Positions 33,199-41,619 of a stretch of 64,000 bases of DNA are shown one piece after another. The stretch is from Frateuria_A sp051900415 (GTDB lineage: Bacteria > Pseudomonadota > Gammaproteobacteria > Xanthomonadales > Rhodanobacteraceae), in NCBI RefSeq assembly GCF_051900415.1, contig NZ_JBHZGL010000008.1:62001-126000 (forward strand). Direction: 5' to 3'. The translations under genes were made by a program, and so were the position numbers. How positions within the stretch are numbered: the stretch's first letter is position 1; every line of letters begins with the position of its first letter. Under the pieces are notes generated by a model. The model was not told the origin of the DNA. It did no database searches and was given only the letters and a program-made list of their open reading frames with translations.

Positions 33199-34044
33199 AT
33201 GGCCCGTATCATCGCTGTCGCCAACCAGAAAGGCGGCGTCGGCAAGACCACCACGGCGGTCAACCTCGCGGCGGCGCTCGCGGCCGCCAAGCGCAAGGTG
33301 CTGCTGGTCGACCTGGACCCGCAGGGCAACGCCACCATGGCCTCGGGCGTGGACAAGCGCGAGGCCAAGCCCAACGGCTGCGAGGTGCTGCTGGACGAAG
33401 CGCCGATCGAGCGCGCCATCGTCGCCACTGAGGCGCATTACGACCTGCTGCCCGGCAACGGCGACCTGACCGCCGCCGAGCTCAAGCTGATGGACGCGAT
33501 CGCCCGCGAGAGCCGGCTCAAGGAACAGCTGGCGAAGATTTCGGACAGGTACCAGACCATCCTGGTCGACTGCCCGCCCTCGCTGCACCTGCTTACGCTC
33601 AACGCGCTGGCGGCCGCCGACGGCGTGCTGGTCCCGGTGCAGTGCGAATACTTCGCGCTGGAAGGGCTCTCCAGCCTGCTCGACACGGTCAAGGCGGTGC
33701 GCCAGCGGCTGAATCCCAAGCTGGAGATCGAGGGCCTGCTGCGCACCATGTACGACGTGCGCAACAACCTGGGCAACGAAGTCTCGGCGCAGCTGACCCA
33801 GCACTTCGGCGACAAGGTGCTGCGCTCGATCATCCCGCGCAACGTGCGCCTGGCCGAGGCACCTAGCCACGGCCAGCCGATCCACCTGTACGACCGCAGC
33901 TCGCGCGGCGCGATCGCCTACATCGGCCTGGCCGGCGAGATCATCCGCCGCGAACGCGGCGCGCAGGCGGCCGTGGCCGCACTCAACGACATGCACGATA
34001 CCGGCGCGACGCTCGACGCGGCCGCCGACATCCACCAGGAGTAA
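33199..34044 (+). CDS. parA: Chromosome partitioning ATPase ParA (Soj)
   Basis: Walker-type ATPase that binds the nucleoid and moves ParB-parS complexes apart. The 281-aa protein starts MARIIAVANQKGGVGKTTT, with the deviant Walker A KGGVGKTT (signature K11, K16), ILVDCPPSLHLLTLNAL (Walker B region) and LVPVQCEYFALEGLSSL. In-frame ATG (33193) and TTG (33178) codons lie upstream, but 33199 gives the family N-terminus. It is two bases from parB. The matching parS sites are inside recF near oriC. Confidence 0.96.
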   Translation: MARIIAVANQKGGVGKTTTAVNLAAALAAAKRKVLLVDLDPQGNATMASGVDKREAKPNGCEVLLDEAPIERAIVATEAHYDLLPGNGDLTAAELKLMDAIARESRLKEQLAKISDRYQTILVDCPPSLHLLTLNALAAADGVLVPVQCEYFALEGLSSLLDTVKAVRQRLNPKLEIEGLLRTMYDVRNNLGNEVSAQLTQHFGDKVLRSIIPRNVRLAEAPSHGQPIHLYDRSSRGAIAYIGLAGEIIRRERGAQAAVAALNDMHDTGATLDAAADIHQE

Positions 34045-34046
34045 CC

Positions 34047-34916
34047 ATGGCCGCCGCGAAGAAACGGGGACTCGGCCGCGGGCTGGACGCGCTGCTCGGC
34101 GGCGACGGCGCCGGCGCCGCATCGTCGCTGGAGCAGGAAGGCGAGCTGCGCAGCCTGCCGATCCAGCAGATCCAGCCGGGCAAGTACCAGCCGCGCCGGC
34201 ACTGGAACGAGGAGGCGCTGGACGAACTGGCCGCCTCGATCAAGGCGCAAGGCCTGATCCAGCCGGTGGTGGTGCGCGCCATCGGCAGCAACAGCTACGA
34301 GCTGATCGCCGGCGAACGCCGCTGGCGCGCCGCCCAGCGCGCGCAGATGGGCGAGATCCCGGCACTGGTCAAGACGGTCGACGAGGCCGCCGTGCCGGCG
34401 ATGGCGCTGATCGAGAACATCCAGCGCCAGGACCTCACGCCGCTGGAAGAAGCCGATGCGCTCAAGCGCCTGATCGACGATTTCGACCTCACGCATCAGC
34501 AGGCCGCCGACGCGGTCGGCCGCTCGCGTGCGGCGGTGTCGAACCTGCTGCGCCTGATCGACTTGCCCGCGCCGATCAAGAAGCTGCTCGACGAGGGCAA
34601 GCTGGAGATGGGCCACGCCCGCTGCCTGCTCACCCTGGACGAAGGCATCGCCGTACCGCTGGCGCGCCAGGCCTCGACCCTGGGCTGGAGCGTGCGCGAA
34701 CTGGAAGACGCCGCGCGCCGCGCGCAGGCCGCGCCCAAGGGCAAGGCCAAGGCTGGCGGCTCGCGCGATCCCAATGTCGACGCGCTCGAGCGCGAGCTGG
34801 GCGAACGCTTCGGCGCGCGCGTGGAGCTGGCGCAGGGCCGTGGCGGCCGCGGCAAGCTGGTCATCCACTACCACAGCAACGACGAGCTGGACGGCATCCT
34901 CGGCAAACTGCGCTGA
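34047..34916 (+). CDS. parB: Chromosome partitioning protein ParB (Spo0J)
   Basis: CTP-dependent DNA clamp that loads at parS and spreads. The 289-aa protein has an N-terminal ParA-stimulating peptide (KKRGLGRGLDALLGG), the ParB/CTP-binding domain with GERRWRAAQ (89-97) and ENIQRQDLTPLEEADA, a helix-turn-helix (LTHQQAADAVGRSRAAVSNL) and a C-terminal dimerisation domain ending DELDGILGKLR. It follows parA with 2 bp between. A REP element begins 11 bp after the stop. Confidence 0.96.
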   Translation: MAAAKKRGLGRGLDALLGGDGAGAASSLEQEGELRSLPIQQIQPGKYQPRRHWNEEALDELAASIKAQGLIQPVVVRAIGSNSYELIAGERRWRAAQRAQMGEIPALVKTVDEAAVPAMALIENIQRQDLTPLEEADALKRLIDDFDLTHQQAADAVGRSRAAVSNLLRLIDLPAPIKKLLDEGKLEMGHARCLLTLDEGIAVPLARQASTLGWSVRELEDAARRAQAAPKGKAKAGGSRDPNVDALERELGERFGARVELAQGRGGRGKLVIHYHSNDELDGILGKLR

Positions 34917-34927
34917 TCGGCCTTTCC

Positions 34928-34989
34928 TGTAGGAGCGCCCTTGGGCGCGACCGCCATGCATCACGGTCGCGCCCAAGGGCGCTCCTACA
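34928..34989. repeat. REP-like palindrome
   Basis: TGTAGGAGCGCCCTTGGGCG and CGCCCAAGGGCGCTCCTACA around a short CCGCCATGCATCACGG centre; near-perfect inverted arms downstream of parB, where it may act as an RNA 3'-end stabiliser. Confidence 0.9.
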
Positions 34990-35061
34990 GGGATCTCAAC
35001 CTGCGCCGTCGGCGCGCATCGGCGATAATCGCCGCCCATATCGTTCCTCCGGACTGGCCCC

Positions 35062-35778
35062 ATGCCCGATCTTTCCGTCGTCGTGCCCGTGTTCAACGAG
35101 CGCGACAACATCCCGCCGCTGCTCGCGGAAATCGCCACCGCCCTGCGCGGCAAGGCCGACTTCGAGATCGTCTACGTGGACGACGATTCCACCGACGACA
35201 GCCGCGCGGTGCTGGCCGCGCAGAAGGCCCAGTATCCGGAGCTGCGCGTGCTGCACCACGTGACCCGCAGCGGCCAGAGCACCGCGGTGTCCAACGGCGT
35301 GCGCGCCGCGCGCGGCAGCTGGATCGCCACCCTGGACGGCGACGGCCAGAACGATCCGGCGGACATCCCGCGCCTGCTCGAGGCGCGCCGGGATGCGCCG
35401 CCCGAAGTGAAGCTGTTCGCCGGCTGGCGCACCACACGCCGGGACAGCTTCAACAAGCGCATCTCCTCGAAGATTGCCAACGCGGTGCGCTCGCGCATGC
35501 TCAAGGACGCCACGCCCGATACCGGCTGCGGCCTGAAGCTGTTCGAGCGCGAGATCTTCCTGCGCCTGCCCTACTTCGACCACATGCACCGCTACCTGCC
35601 GGCGCTGGTGCGACGCGCCGGTTTCGAGAGCCGCAGCGTGCCGGTGGGCCATCGCCCGCGCACTGCGGGCACCTCCAAGTACGGCATGCTCGATCGGTTG
35701 TGGGTCGGCCTGGCCGACCTGCGCGGCGTCGCCTGGCTGATGCGCCGGGCCAAGGTCACCCGCGTCGAGGAGCTCTGA
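35062..35778 (+). CDS. GT2 family glycosyltransferase (dolichol-phosphate mannosyltransferase-like)
   Basis: A 238-aa soluble GT-A fold enzyme. It begins MPDLSVVVPVFNERDNIPPL, has the nucleotide/metal motif VYVDDDSTDDS and the DGDGQNDPADIP segment typical of DPM1/polyprenyl-phosphate glycosyltransferases, and TGCGLKLFEREIFLRLPYF. Membrane segments present in ArnC-like relatives are absent. It probably transfers a sugar from a nucleotide donor to a lipid phosphate at the membrane surface; donor and product are unknown. Flanked by REP elements on both sides. Confidence 0.87.
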   Translation: MPDLSVVVPVFNERDNIPPLLAEIATALRGKADFEIVYVDDDSTDDSRAVLAAQKAQYPELRVLHHVTRSGQSTAVSNGVRAARGSWIATLDGDGQNDPADIPRLLEARRDAPPEVKLFAGWRTTRRDSFNKRISSKIANAVRSRMLKDATPDTGCGLKLFEREIFLRLPYFDHMHRYLPALVRRAGFESRSVPVGHRPRTAGTSKYGMLDRLWVGLADLRGVAWLMRRAKVTRVEEL

Positions 35779-35791
35779 GCCTCGTTGCCGT

Positions 35792-35869
35792 TGTAGGAGC
35801 CCGCTTGCGGGCGATGCTCCTTTTCGAAAATCCCGACAGAAGGGCATCGCCCGCAAGCGGGCTCCTACA
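35792..35869. repeat. REP-like palindrome, GCCCGC subfamily
   Basis: TGTAGGAGCCCGCTTGCGGG and complementary CCCGCAAGCGGGCTCCTACA flanking GCGATGC-type inner sequence. Same ends as the other REP-like elements but a different stem; shares the subfamily with 49155-49229. Confidence 0.88.
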
Positions 35870-35944
35870 AGAGGCGCGTCGCTTCGCGTACCGCTCACCC
35901 GGTGGGGGTAAGCTTGGCGCAGGTTTCCTTCCAAGGGGGACGCC

Positions 35945-36313
35945 ATGAGCCTGACCGTCAAACGCGTCTATGACCCGCCCTCGCCCGGCGATGGTTACCG
36001 GGTGCTGGTCGATCGCCTGTGGCCGCGTGGGCTGAAGAAAGACAACGCCGCGCTCGACCTGTGGATGAAGGACGTCGGCCCCTCGCGCGAACTGCGCCAG
36101 TGGTTCGGCCATGAGCCCAATCGTTGGGAAGGGTTTCGCCATCGCTACGCGGGCGAGCTCGATAACGTCCCTGAGACTTGGCAGACGCTGGCCGAAAAGG
36201 CCCGCCACCACCATGTGACCCTGCTGTTCGGCGCGCGCGACGAGGAGCACAACAACGCGGTGGCGCTGAAGGCCTACCTGGAAAACTACCTCAGCGCGCA
36301 CGGCCCGCACTGA
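35945..36313 (+). CDS. DUF488 (YeaO-like) family protein
   Basis: A 122-aa protein of the DUF488/YeaO family: MSLTVKRVYDPPSPGDGYRV, LVDRLWPRGLKKDNAALDLWM, then LRQWFGHEPNRWEGFRHRY and VTLLFGARDEEHNNAVALK. Length and motifs are complete. The family is common and its function is unknown; a role in nucleic-acid or metal stress has been suggested without firm proof. AAGGGGG upstream of the ATG is a good ribosome-binding site. Convergent with the patatin gene, leaving 9 bp. Confidence 0.9.
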   Translation: MSLTVKRVYDPPSPGDGYRVLVDRLWPRGLKKDNAALDLWMKDVGPSRELRQWFGHEPNRWEGFRHRYAGELDNVPETWQTLAEKARHHHVTLLFGARDEEHNNAVALKAYLENYLSAHGPH

Positions 36314-36322
36314 CGGCGGCAA

Positions 36323-37225
36323 CTAGCCCCGGCGCGCGGCCTCGAACCGTTCCAGCGCCTCGCGCGTGCGCGTCCGACCCAGCTCGATCAATTCGCTGGC
36401 GCGGTAGAACTCATAGGTTGCGGCGGCGTCGCGCGGGATCTCGATAAGCAGGTCCGGCTCGTACGCAGCCAGGCGCAGCCGCGAGAGGTTGGACTGCATC
36501 AGGTCCATCGCCTGGTTCAGCAGGGACAGTGCACCGGGTTCCGGCACGCGCGCGGGCTTGTCCTCGCCGCGCGCGAGCAGGCGGTCGAGCCAGCTGGGTT
36601 CGGCGCCGGGGTCGGCCTTGGCATCCCGCTCGGGGGCGGCGAGGGCGCCAGAGGGGCCGTCCAGGCTGATCGCGAACACGATCTCGGCGCGCTCGCGGAT
36701 CAGCGGCGTCACCGGCACCGGGTTGAGCAGGGCGCCATCGACCAGCCGGCGGCCCTCGATGGTGTACGGCCGGAAGATGGTGGGGATGGCGATCGAGGCG
36801 CGGATGGCGTCGAACAGCTGGCCGCGGGTCAGCCACACCTCGCGCTCGCGGTCGATGTCGGTGGCTACCGCGGTATAGGCCAGCGGCAGATCCTCGATGC
36901 GCGCGTCGCCGATCAGCTCGCGCAACGTCTCGATGATCTTCTCGCCCTTGATCAGGCCGCCGCGGAAGGTCCAGTCGACCAGCCGCAGCACGTCGAATCG
37001 CGCCAGCTTGCAGACCCAGTCGCGATAGACGTCGAGCTTGCCCATGGCGTAGATGCCGCCGATCAACGCGCCCATGGAGGAGCCGGCGATGGCGCCGATC
37101 ACATAGCCCTGGCGCTCGATCTCCTCGATCACGCCGATGTGCGCCAGTCCTTTCGCGCCACCGGCGCCCAATGCGAGGGCGACGGTACGTGGGCGCGGCA
37201 CATCCGCGGCTGCGGGCTGGCTCAT
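36323..37225 (-). CDS. Patatin-like phospholipase (RssA/NTE type)
   Basis: A 300-aa hydrolase with the complete Ser-Asp dyad of patatins: oxyanion loop GAGGAKGLAHIGV (20-32), nucleophile motif GSSMG with Ser50 (48-52), and DGALLNPVPV providing the Asp. The middle part (GEKIIETLRELIGDARIEDL, TAVATDIDREREVWL) matches the bacterial RssA/YchK group of cytosolic or membrane-associated lysophospholipase-like enzymes. No signal peptide. Substrate unknown. It is divergent from the SLC13 permease, 222 bp away. Confidence 0.92.
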   Translation of the reverse strand: MSQPAAADVPRPRTVALALGAGGAKGLAHIGVIEEIERQGYVIGAIAGSSMGALIGGIYAMGKLDVYRDWVCKLARFDVLRLVDWTFRGGLIKGEKIIETLRELIGDARIEDLPLAYTAVATDIDREREVWLTRGQLFDAIRASIAIPTIFRPYTIEGRRLVDGALLNPVPVTPLIRERAEIVFAISLDGPSGALAAPERDAKADPGAEPSWLDRLLARGEDKPARVPEPGALSLLNQAMDLMQSNLSRLRLAAYEPDLLIEIPRDAAATYEFYRASELIELGRTRTREALERFEAARRG

Positions 37226-37367
37226 GCGATAGCCTGTGAAGAGCAAGTCCTCACGATACGTTAGCGTGGGGCTGTGGTGAAGTCTGCGTCCGGACGTCCA
37301 GCGGCCACGACCGTTATGATGGTCCGTCGGCGTCCGCGCCATTGACCAGGCAGCCCAAAAAGGAACC

Positions 37368-37451
37368 ATGCCAGCCGATACCCGCCCGAACGCCCCGCGC
37401 CGCACGCCCACCCCGGGTGGCTCCTCACGTCGCCGCGGAGCGCGCGCATGA
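37368..37451 (+). CDS. Possible 27-aa leader ORF overlapping the permease start
   Basis: An ATG with a strong AAAAAGGA ribosome-binding site opens a 27-codon frame (begins MPADTRPNAPRRTPTPGG; Arg/Pro-rich) whose TGA overlaps the permease ATG in an ATGA arrangement. The permease itself lacks an obvious ribosome-binding site just upstream, so translation may depend on this leader through coupling. No homologue is recognised; an expressed peptide is not proven. Confidence 0.45.
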   Translation: MPADTRPNAPRRTPTPGGSSRRRGARA

Positions 37452-39214
37452 GCTGGCAGGCCTGGGCCACGGTCGCGATCATCGTCGGCGCGATGGCGCT
37501 TTTCGCCAGCGAGAAGGTGCGTATCGACCTGGTCGCGCTGTTGGCGCTGGCGGCGCTGGTGGTGCTGCACATCGTCACGCCCGAGGAAGCGCTGTCCGGC
37601 TTCAGCAACGAGGCGACGGTGACGGTGGCAGCGATGTTCGCGCTGAGCCTGGGCATCGAGCGCTCCGGCGCGCTGGAACCGCTGACACGCCTGTTGATGC
37701 GCATCCGCAAGCCCTGGCTGTTGACGTTGGCGATGATGCTCGCGATCGCGCCGCTGGGCGCGTTCGTGAAGAACATCGCGCTGGTCGCCACCTTCCTGCC
37801 GCTGGCGCTGCGCGTGTGCCAGCGCACCGGCACCTCGCCGGCGCGCGTGCTGATGCCGATGGCTTATGCGGCGCAGATGGGCGGCGTGTGCACGCTGATC
37901 GGCACCTCCTCCAACCTGCTCACCGACAGCCTGGCGCAGAAGCACGGCCTGCCGCCGTTTGGCGTGTTCGAGTTCACCAAGATGGGCGCGCTGCTGGCGG
38001 TCGCCGGCATGGCCTACATGATGCTGATCGGTCGCAAGCTGCTGCCCAAGCACATCGACGCCGCGCTGCCGGAGGGCGGCGAGGTGGGCAAGTACGTGAC
38101 CGAACTGGTAGTGGGCGAGGACTCGCCGCTGCTGGGCACGCGCATCGCCGATGCCCAGCTGGGCGACAAGTACGGTGTCTATCCGCTGGAGCTGCTGCGC
38201 GGCGAGCGGCGCATGTGGTCGCCACGCGAGCAGCAGCTGGCCGCCGGCGACGTGCTGCTGGTGCGTGGCGACTGGGAGAAGATCGAGGAGTTCCAGCGTC
38301 GCGCGCGCCTGCGCAACGCGCCCGATCAGCACTACGAGCGCGATGGCGACCGCCCCCGCGTGCTGGCCGAGCTGATGGTCGCGCCGGGCAGTCCCGCCGA
38401 GGGCCGGCGCCTGGCCGAACTGGGCCTGGACTGGCGCTACCGCGCCACCGTGCTGGCCGTGCACCGCCGCGGCCAGGTGTTGCGCGACAAGCTGAGCAAC
38501 ACCGACCTGGCGGTCGGCGACGTGCTGCTGGCGCTGGTCGACGAGGGCGGCATGCCCAAGCTGCGCACCGACGATGCGTTCATCGTGCTGTCCGAGCGTG
38601 ACGACGCGCGCGGCAACATGCGCAAGGCCTGGATCGCCGCGGCCATCATGGTCTCGGTGGTGGTCGCCTCGGGCATGCACTGGCTGCCGATCCCGATCGC
38701 CGCTTTGTGCGGCGCCACGGCGATGGCGCTGACCGGCTGCTTCGGTCGCAAGGACATCTACGAGGGGATGGACTGGAAGATCATCATCCTGCTCGGCGCA
38801 ATCCTGCCGCTGGGCCTGGCGATCGAGAAGACCGGCCTGTCCACGGTGGTGGTGCAGGGCGCCATGGGGCTGGTCGGCAGCCACGGTCCGCTGGCCGCGC
38901 TGCTGATGGTCTACCTGCTGACCGCGCTGCTCACCGAGCTGATGGGGCACAACCCCTCGGTGGTGCTGATGGTCAGCATTGCGGTGACCGTGGCGCACGC
39001 GGCGCACGCCGATCCACGCCCGTTCGTGGTAGCGGTGGCTTTCGCCGCGGCGACCTCGTTCGCCACGCCGGTGGGCTATCCGACCAACACCATGGTGTAT
39101 TACGCCGGCGGTTACCGCTTCACCGATTTCATGAAGGTGGGCATTCCGCTGATTGCGCTGTTCTGCACGCTCTCGATGTGGCTGATTCCCCAGTTCTGGC
39201 CGTTTCATCCCTGA
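37448..39214 (+). CDS. SLC13-family permease with two RCK_C (TrkA-C) domains
   Basis: A 588-aa inner-membrane transporter of the divalent anion:Na+ symporter/ArsB superfamily. Two blocks of membrane helices (about 5-205 and 400-586) flank a cytoplasmic insert with two TrkA-C modules (about 215-295 and 305-385; TELVVGEDSPLLGTRIADAQ, AELMVAPGSPAEGRRLAELG), each ending in an AAGDVLLVRG or AVGDVLLALV strand. Family motifs GTSSNLL and FATPVGYPTNTMVYYAGGY are intact. Substrate may be sulfate, a dicarboxylate or another anion; not determinable from sequence. Start overlaps a possible leader ORF. Confidence 0.9.
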   Translation: MSWQAWATVAIIVGAMALFASEKVRIDLVALLALAALVVLHIVTPEEALSGFSNEATVTVAAMFALSLGIERSGALEPLTRLLMRIRKPWLLTLAMMLAIAPLGAFVKNIALVATFLPLALRVCQRTGTSPARVLMPMAYAAQMGGVCTLIGTSSNLLTDSLAQKHGLPPFGVFEFTKMGALLAVAGMAYMMLIGRKLLPKHIDAALPEGGEVGKYVTELVVGEDSPLLGTRIADAQLGDKYGVYPLELLRGERRMWSPREQQLAAGDVLLVRGDWEKIEEFQRRARLRNAPDQHYERDGDRPRVLAELMVAPGSPAEGRRLAELGLDWRYRATVLAVHRRGQVLRDKLSNTDLAVGDVLLALVDEGGMPKLRTDDAFIVLSERDDARGNMRKAWIAAAIMVSVVVASGMHWLPIPIAALCGATAMALTGCFGRKDIYEGMDWKIIILLGAILPLGLAIEKTGLSTVVVQGAMGLVGSHGPLAALLMVYLLTALLTELMGHNPSVVLMVSIAVTVAHAAHADPRPFVVAVAFAAATSFATPVGYPTNTMVYYAGGYRFTDFMKVGIPLIALFCTLSMWLIPQFWPFHP

Positions 39215-39221
39215 CGGGCGG

Positions 39222-39253
39222 GGAATGGGGAATAGGGAATCGGAAATCGTTTA
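39222..39253. repeat. GGGAATCG/GGGAATAG short tandem repeat
   Basis: GGGGAATGGGGAATAGGGAA followed by TCGGAAATCG just after the permease stop; same family as the hslV-hslU spacer. Confidence 0.7.
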
Positions 39254-39310
39254 AAGGCGGTTCCGTGCCAACCGGGACGCGATCGCCACGGGCGCCCGAC
39301 CTGAGCTTTC

Positions 39311-39382
39311 GTAGGAGCGCCCTTGGGCGCGACCGCCATGCCACATCGGAGCTCCGCGGTCGCGCCCAAGGGCGCTCCTACA
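39311..39382. repeat. REP-like palindrome
   Basis: GTAGGAGCGCCCTTGGGCGC with the complementary GCGCCCAAGGGCGCTCCTAC, and the typical CCGCCATGCC and GCGGTCGC inner blocks. Lies in the 280-bp gap between the convergent permease and WYL regulator genes, which otherwise contains only GGGAATCG repeats. Confidence 0.88.
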
Positions 39383-39494
39383 TGGTGCTTGCCGTTTCGC
39401 CGGGAAGGCGGCTGCGCACAACCGAATGGCCTCTTGGTGTCGCCCCGGCTCTTGAAGCGTAAGGCCACACGTTGCAGCGCGCAGGCTCTTGCTC

Positions 39495-40493
39495 CTAACG
39501 ATTCCCGATTCCCGATTCCCGATTTCCGTAGGCCCCCAGCGCCATGTGCAGCAGGCTCTTCATCTCTTCGCGCAGCGGCAGCGGCGCCACCACTTCGGCA
39601 TCCGGGCCGTACTTGAGCACGTCCATCAGCAGTTCGCGCGACTTGGAGTAGGGCACCTTGAGTTCGTAGCGCCCGTCCGGCAGCCACTCGCCCTTCTGCT
39701 GCGAGTGCCAGTGTTCGTCGGCGACCCAGCGGGCGGCGTGCGCGGAAAAGCGGATCGTGGCCCAGGCCTTGGGCTTGCCGGCGAAGATGCCGTAGCTGGA
39801 GGCGAGCAGTTCGTTGAGATCGGTTTCGGGCACGTCGATCGCCGGCTCGTCCAGCGCATGCGCGTCGCGGATGCGGTCCACGGCAAAGCTGCGCAGGGCT
39901 TCGCGGTCGTGGTCCCAGACGTCCAGGTACCAGTTGTCACGGTAGTGGGTCAGCCGCTGCGGCGACACCGTGCGCTTGCTGTCCGAGTCGGTGGTCCGCG
40001 CACGGTAGGAGAAGCGCAGGCGGCTGCGCTCGAGTACCGCGCCGGCGGTGACCCGGAACACCTGCTGGTCGAGCTTGCGCTCGCCCCAGGGGATCACGCG
40101 GATGCGCTCGATCGGCAGTGCCTTGTCCTTCTCCTGCCCGGTCAGCAGGCGCTCGATGCGCGCCTTGAACGGCGCCAGCGCGCCGGCCAGGACGCCGGGG
40201 CCGGAGCGGCCGATCAGCTCGTTGAGTGCCAGCAGCGCGGCCAGCTCGTCGGAGGTCAGCCACAGCCCCGGCAGTTCGAAGCGCTCGCCCTCGCCCACTT
40301 CGTAGCGGAACGCCGCCTGGTCGGTGCCGGCGCTTTCGATCGGCGCGCCCAGGCCGTCCCGCAGGAAGGCGATGTCGCGATAGAGCGTGGCCCGGGAGCA
40401 CTCCAGCTCGTCCATCAGCCGCGCCAGCGGTACCGGGTAATGCGCCGATTTGAGAACCCGGTGCAGGGTCAGAATGCGTTCGTAGCGATCCAT
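39495..40493 (-). CDS. WYL-domain DeoR/YafY-type transcriptional regulator
   Basis: A 332-aa regulator beginning MDRYERILTLHRVLKSAHYP, with an N-terminal winged HTH (about 1-60; LARLMDELECSRATLYRDIA), a central WYL ligand-binding domain (about 140-210; YRARTTDSDSKRTVSPQRL and DNWYLDVWDHD) and a WCX C-terminal extension. WYL proteins often bind nucleic acid or nucleotide ligands and regulate DNA repair, phage defence or metabolism. The last residues, GNRESGIGNR, and the stop are encoded by a GGGAATCG tandem repeat, so the native C-terminus was probably overwritten. Target genes are not evident nearby. Confidence 0.88.
   Translation of the reverse strand: MDRYERILTLHRVLKSAHYPVPLARLMDELECSRATLYRDIAFLRDGLGAPIESAGTDQAAFRYEVGEGERFELPGLWLTSDELAALLALNELIGRSGPGVLAGALAPFKARIERLLTGQEKDKALPIERIRVIPWGERKLDQQVFRVTAGAVLERSRLRFSYRARTTDSDSKRTVSPQRLTHYRDNWYLDVWDHDREALRSFAVDRIRDAHALDEPAIDVPETDLNELLASSYGIFAGKPKAWATIRFSAHAARWVADEHWHSQQKGEWLPDGRYELKVPYSKSRELLMDVLKYGPDAEVVAPLPLREEMKSLLHMALGAYGNRESGIGNR
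39497..39529. repeat. GGGAATCG tandem repeat inside the regulator's 3' end
   Basis: Plus-strand ACGATTCCCGATTCCCGATT continuing CCCGATTTCC, about 3.5 units of an 8-bp repeat. On the coding (minus) strand it encodes the ten C-terminal residues of the WYL regulator. Confidence 0.8.
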
Positions 40494-40618
40494 GGCATAC
40501 CGCTGGGGTGGGAGCTTTGTGTAGCATGGGTACGGCCCGCGACGGCCGCAAGTCCGTCGCACGGCCCGGCACGAGAGCCGGGTCGCGGTTTTCCCCCAGC
40601 CGCCGAGCCTTCGATGTG

Positions 40619-41533
40619 ATGCACCCATCCAGCGACATGCAGGCCTGTGTCTCCGGCGCGATGCGCGAGCATCCGCTGCCGCCGGCCTATCCGGTCTCGT
40701 TGCTGCGCACGCTGGCGCTGTCCGGCTATGGACTGTGGATGTTGCTGGGCCTGGCGCTGGCGCTGGGCATCTACCGTGGCGGTCGCAGCGAAGCCTTGCT
40801 GCCGCTGGCGCTCGGCGCGGCGTTCGTCAGCGCCGGGCTGGTGGTCGCCTGCCTGCACCTGCGGGGGCTGTCGGAGTGGCACGGCTGGTTCCCGGCGCGC
40901 CGCAGCCGGCCCACGCGCGAGGCGCTGCTGGCGCTGGCGGCCTACCTGCCGATGCTGGCGGTCGCTGGCCTGGTTCGTGGCGACAACACCTTCTGGGCGA
41001 CCCGCGCGGCCGGCGCGGCCCTGGCCTTGTGCAGCGCGGCCAGCCTGGTCTACACGGTGCACAACTATCGGCGCCGGCTGCCGGCCGGCGTGTCCCGCTG
41101 TTCGGCGCAACTGCCGCTGAGCCGGTTGGTGGCATCCCTGTACACGGGCGGGCTGTGGCTGTGGTTGTGCCTGGCCGCGCAGGACGGCGCCGCGCATGCA
41201 GCTGGCACGCGTCCGTGGATCATGGTGTTGCTGGTGCTCGCCCTGCTGCTGGGGCTGATCGAGGGTTTGCGCTGGCAGGCACTCAGCCCGCCGGAAGGGC
41301 GTCCGTCGACGCAGCGCATGCGCGGGCGCACGGCGCGCTTCGTCGCGGCCCTGTTCACCTACGCGGTGCCGAGCCTGGCCTTGCTGGTGGTGGACCTGTC
41401 CGACGCAGGCGTGGCACTGGTGGCGCTGGCGGCAACCAGTTGCCTGCTTGGCCGTACCATCGAGCAGCGCGCCTACGAGGCGGCGCTGGCGCGGCTGTGC
41501 CGCGCGGACCATGCGCCCGCCCGGGACCTGTAA
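40619..41533 (+). CDS. Integral membrane protein, DmsC-like
   Basis: A 304-aa protein with about eight membrane helices. The first half (LRTLALSGYGLWMLLGLAL, then SAGLVVACLHLRGLSEWHGW and SRPTREALLALAAYLPML) resembles the DmsC/NrfD-like membrane anchors of molybdoenzymes, where the equivalent region reads ST-HLGRP..SWLSREG. No dmsA or dmsB homologue is nearby, so it is an orphan. The start is uncertain: ATG at 40619 is used, with later Met codons at 40637 and 40661 possible. Quinone interaction is only a guess from the resemblance. Confidence 0.6.
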   Translation: MHPSSDMQACVSGAMREHPLPPAYPVSLLRTLALSGYGLWMLLGLALALGIYRGGRSEALLPLALGAAFVSAGLVVACLHLRGLSEWHGWFPARRSRPTREALLALAAYLPMLAVAGLVRGDNTFWATRAAGAALALCSAASLVYTVHNYRRRLPAGVSRCSAQLPLSRLVASLYTGGLWLWLCLAAQDGAAHAAGTRPWIMVLLVLALLLGLIEGLRWQALSPPEGRPSTQRMRGRTARFVAALFTYAVPSLALLVVDLSDAGVALVALAATSCLLGRTIEQRAYEAALARLCRADHAPARDL

Positions 41534-41619
41534 GCGGCGCGCGTGTTCACTGCTAGTTCAATCCGCCGCATTAAGGTGGCGGCCTCTCCGTTTTGACCCC
41601 CCATTCACTGGATCGCCCG

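Noticed and set aside
37226..39208. Long minus-strand extension upstream of the patatin gene
   Set aside because: It is antisense to the SLC13 permease. The His/Arg/Gln-rich translation is typical of a shadow frame, and the patatin N-terminus is clear at 37225.
36323..39214. Toxin-antitoxin or phage-defence module around the patatin and WYL genes
   Set aside because: Patatin effectors and WYL regulators do occur in defence islands, but here no nucleotidyltransferase (CD-NTase), restriction or nuclease partner is present and the neighbours are housekeeping-like.
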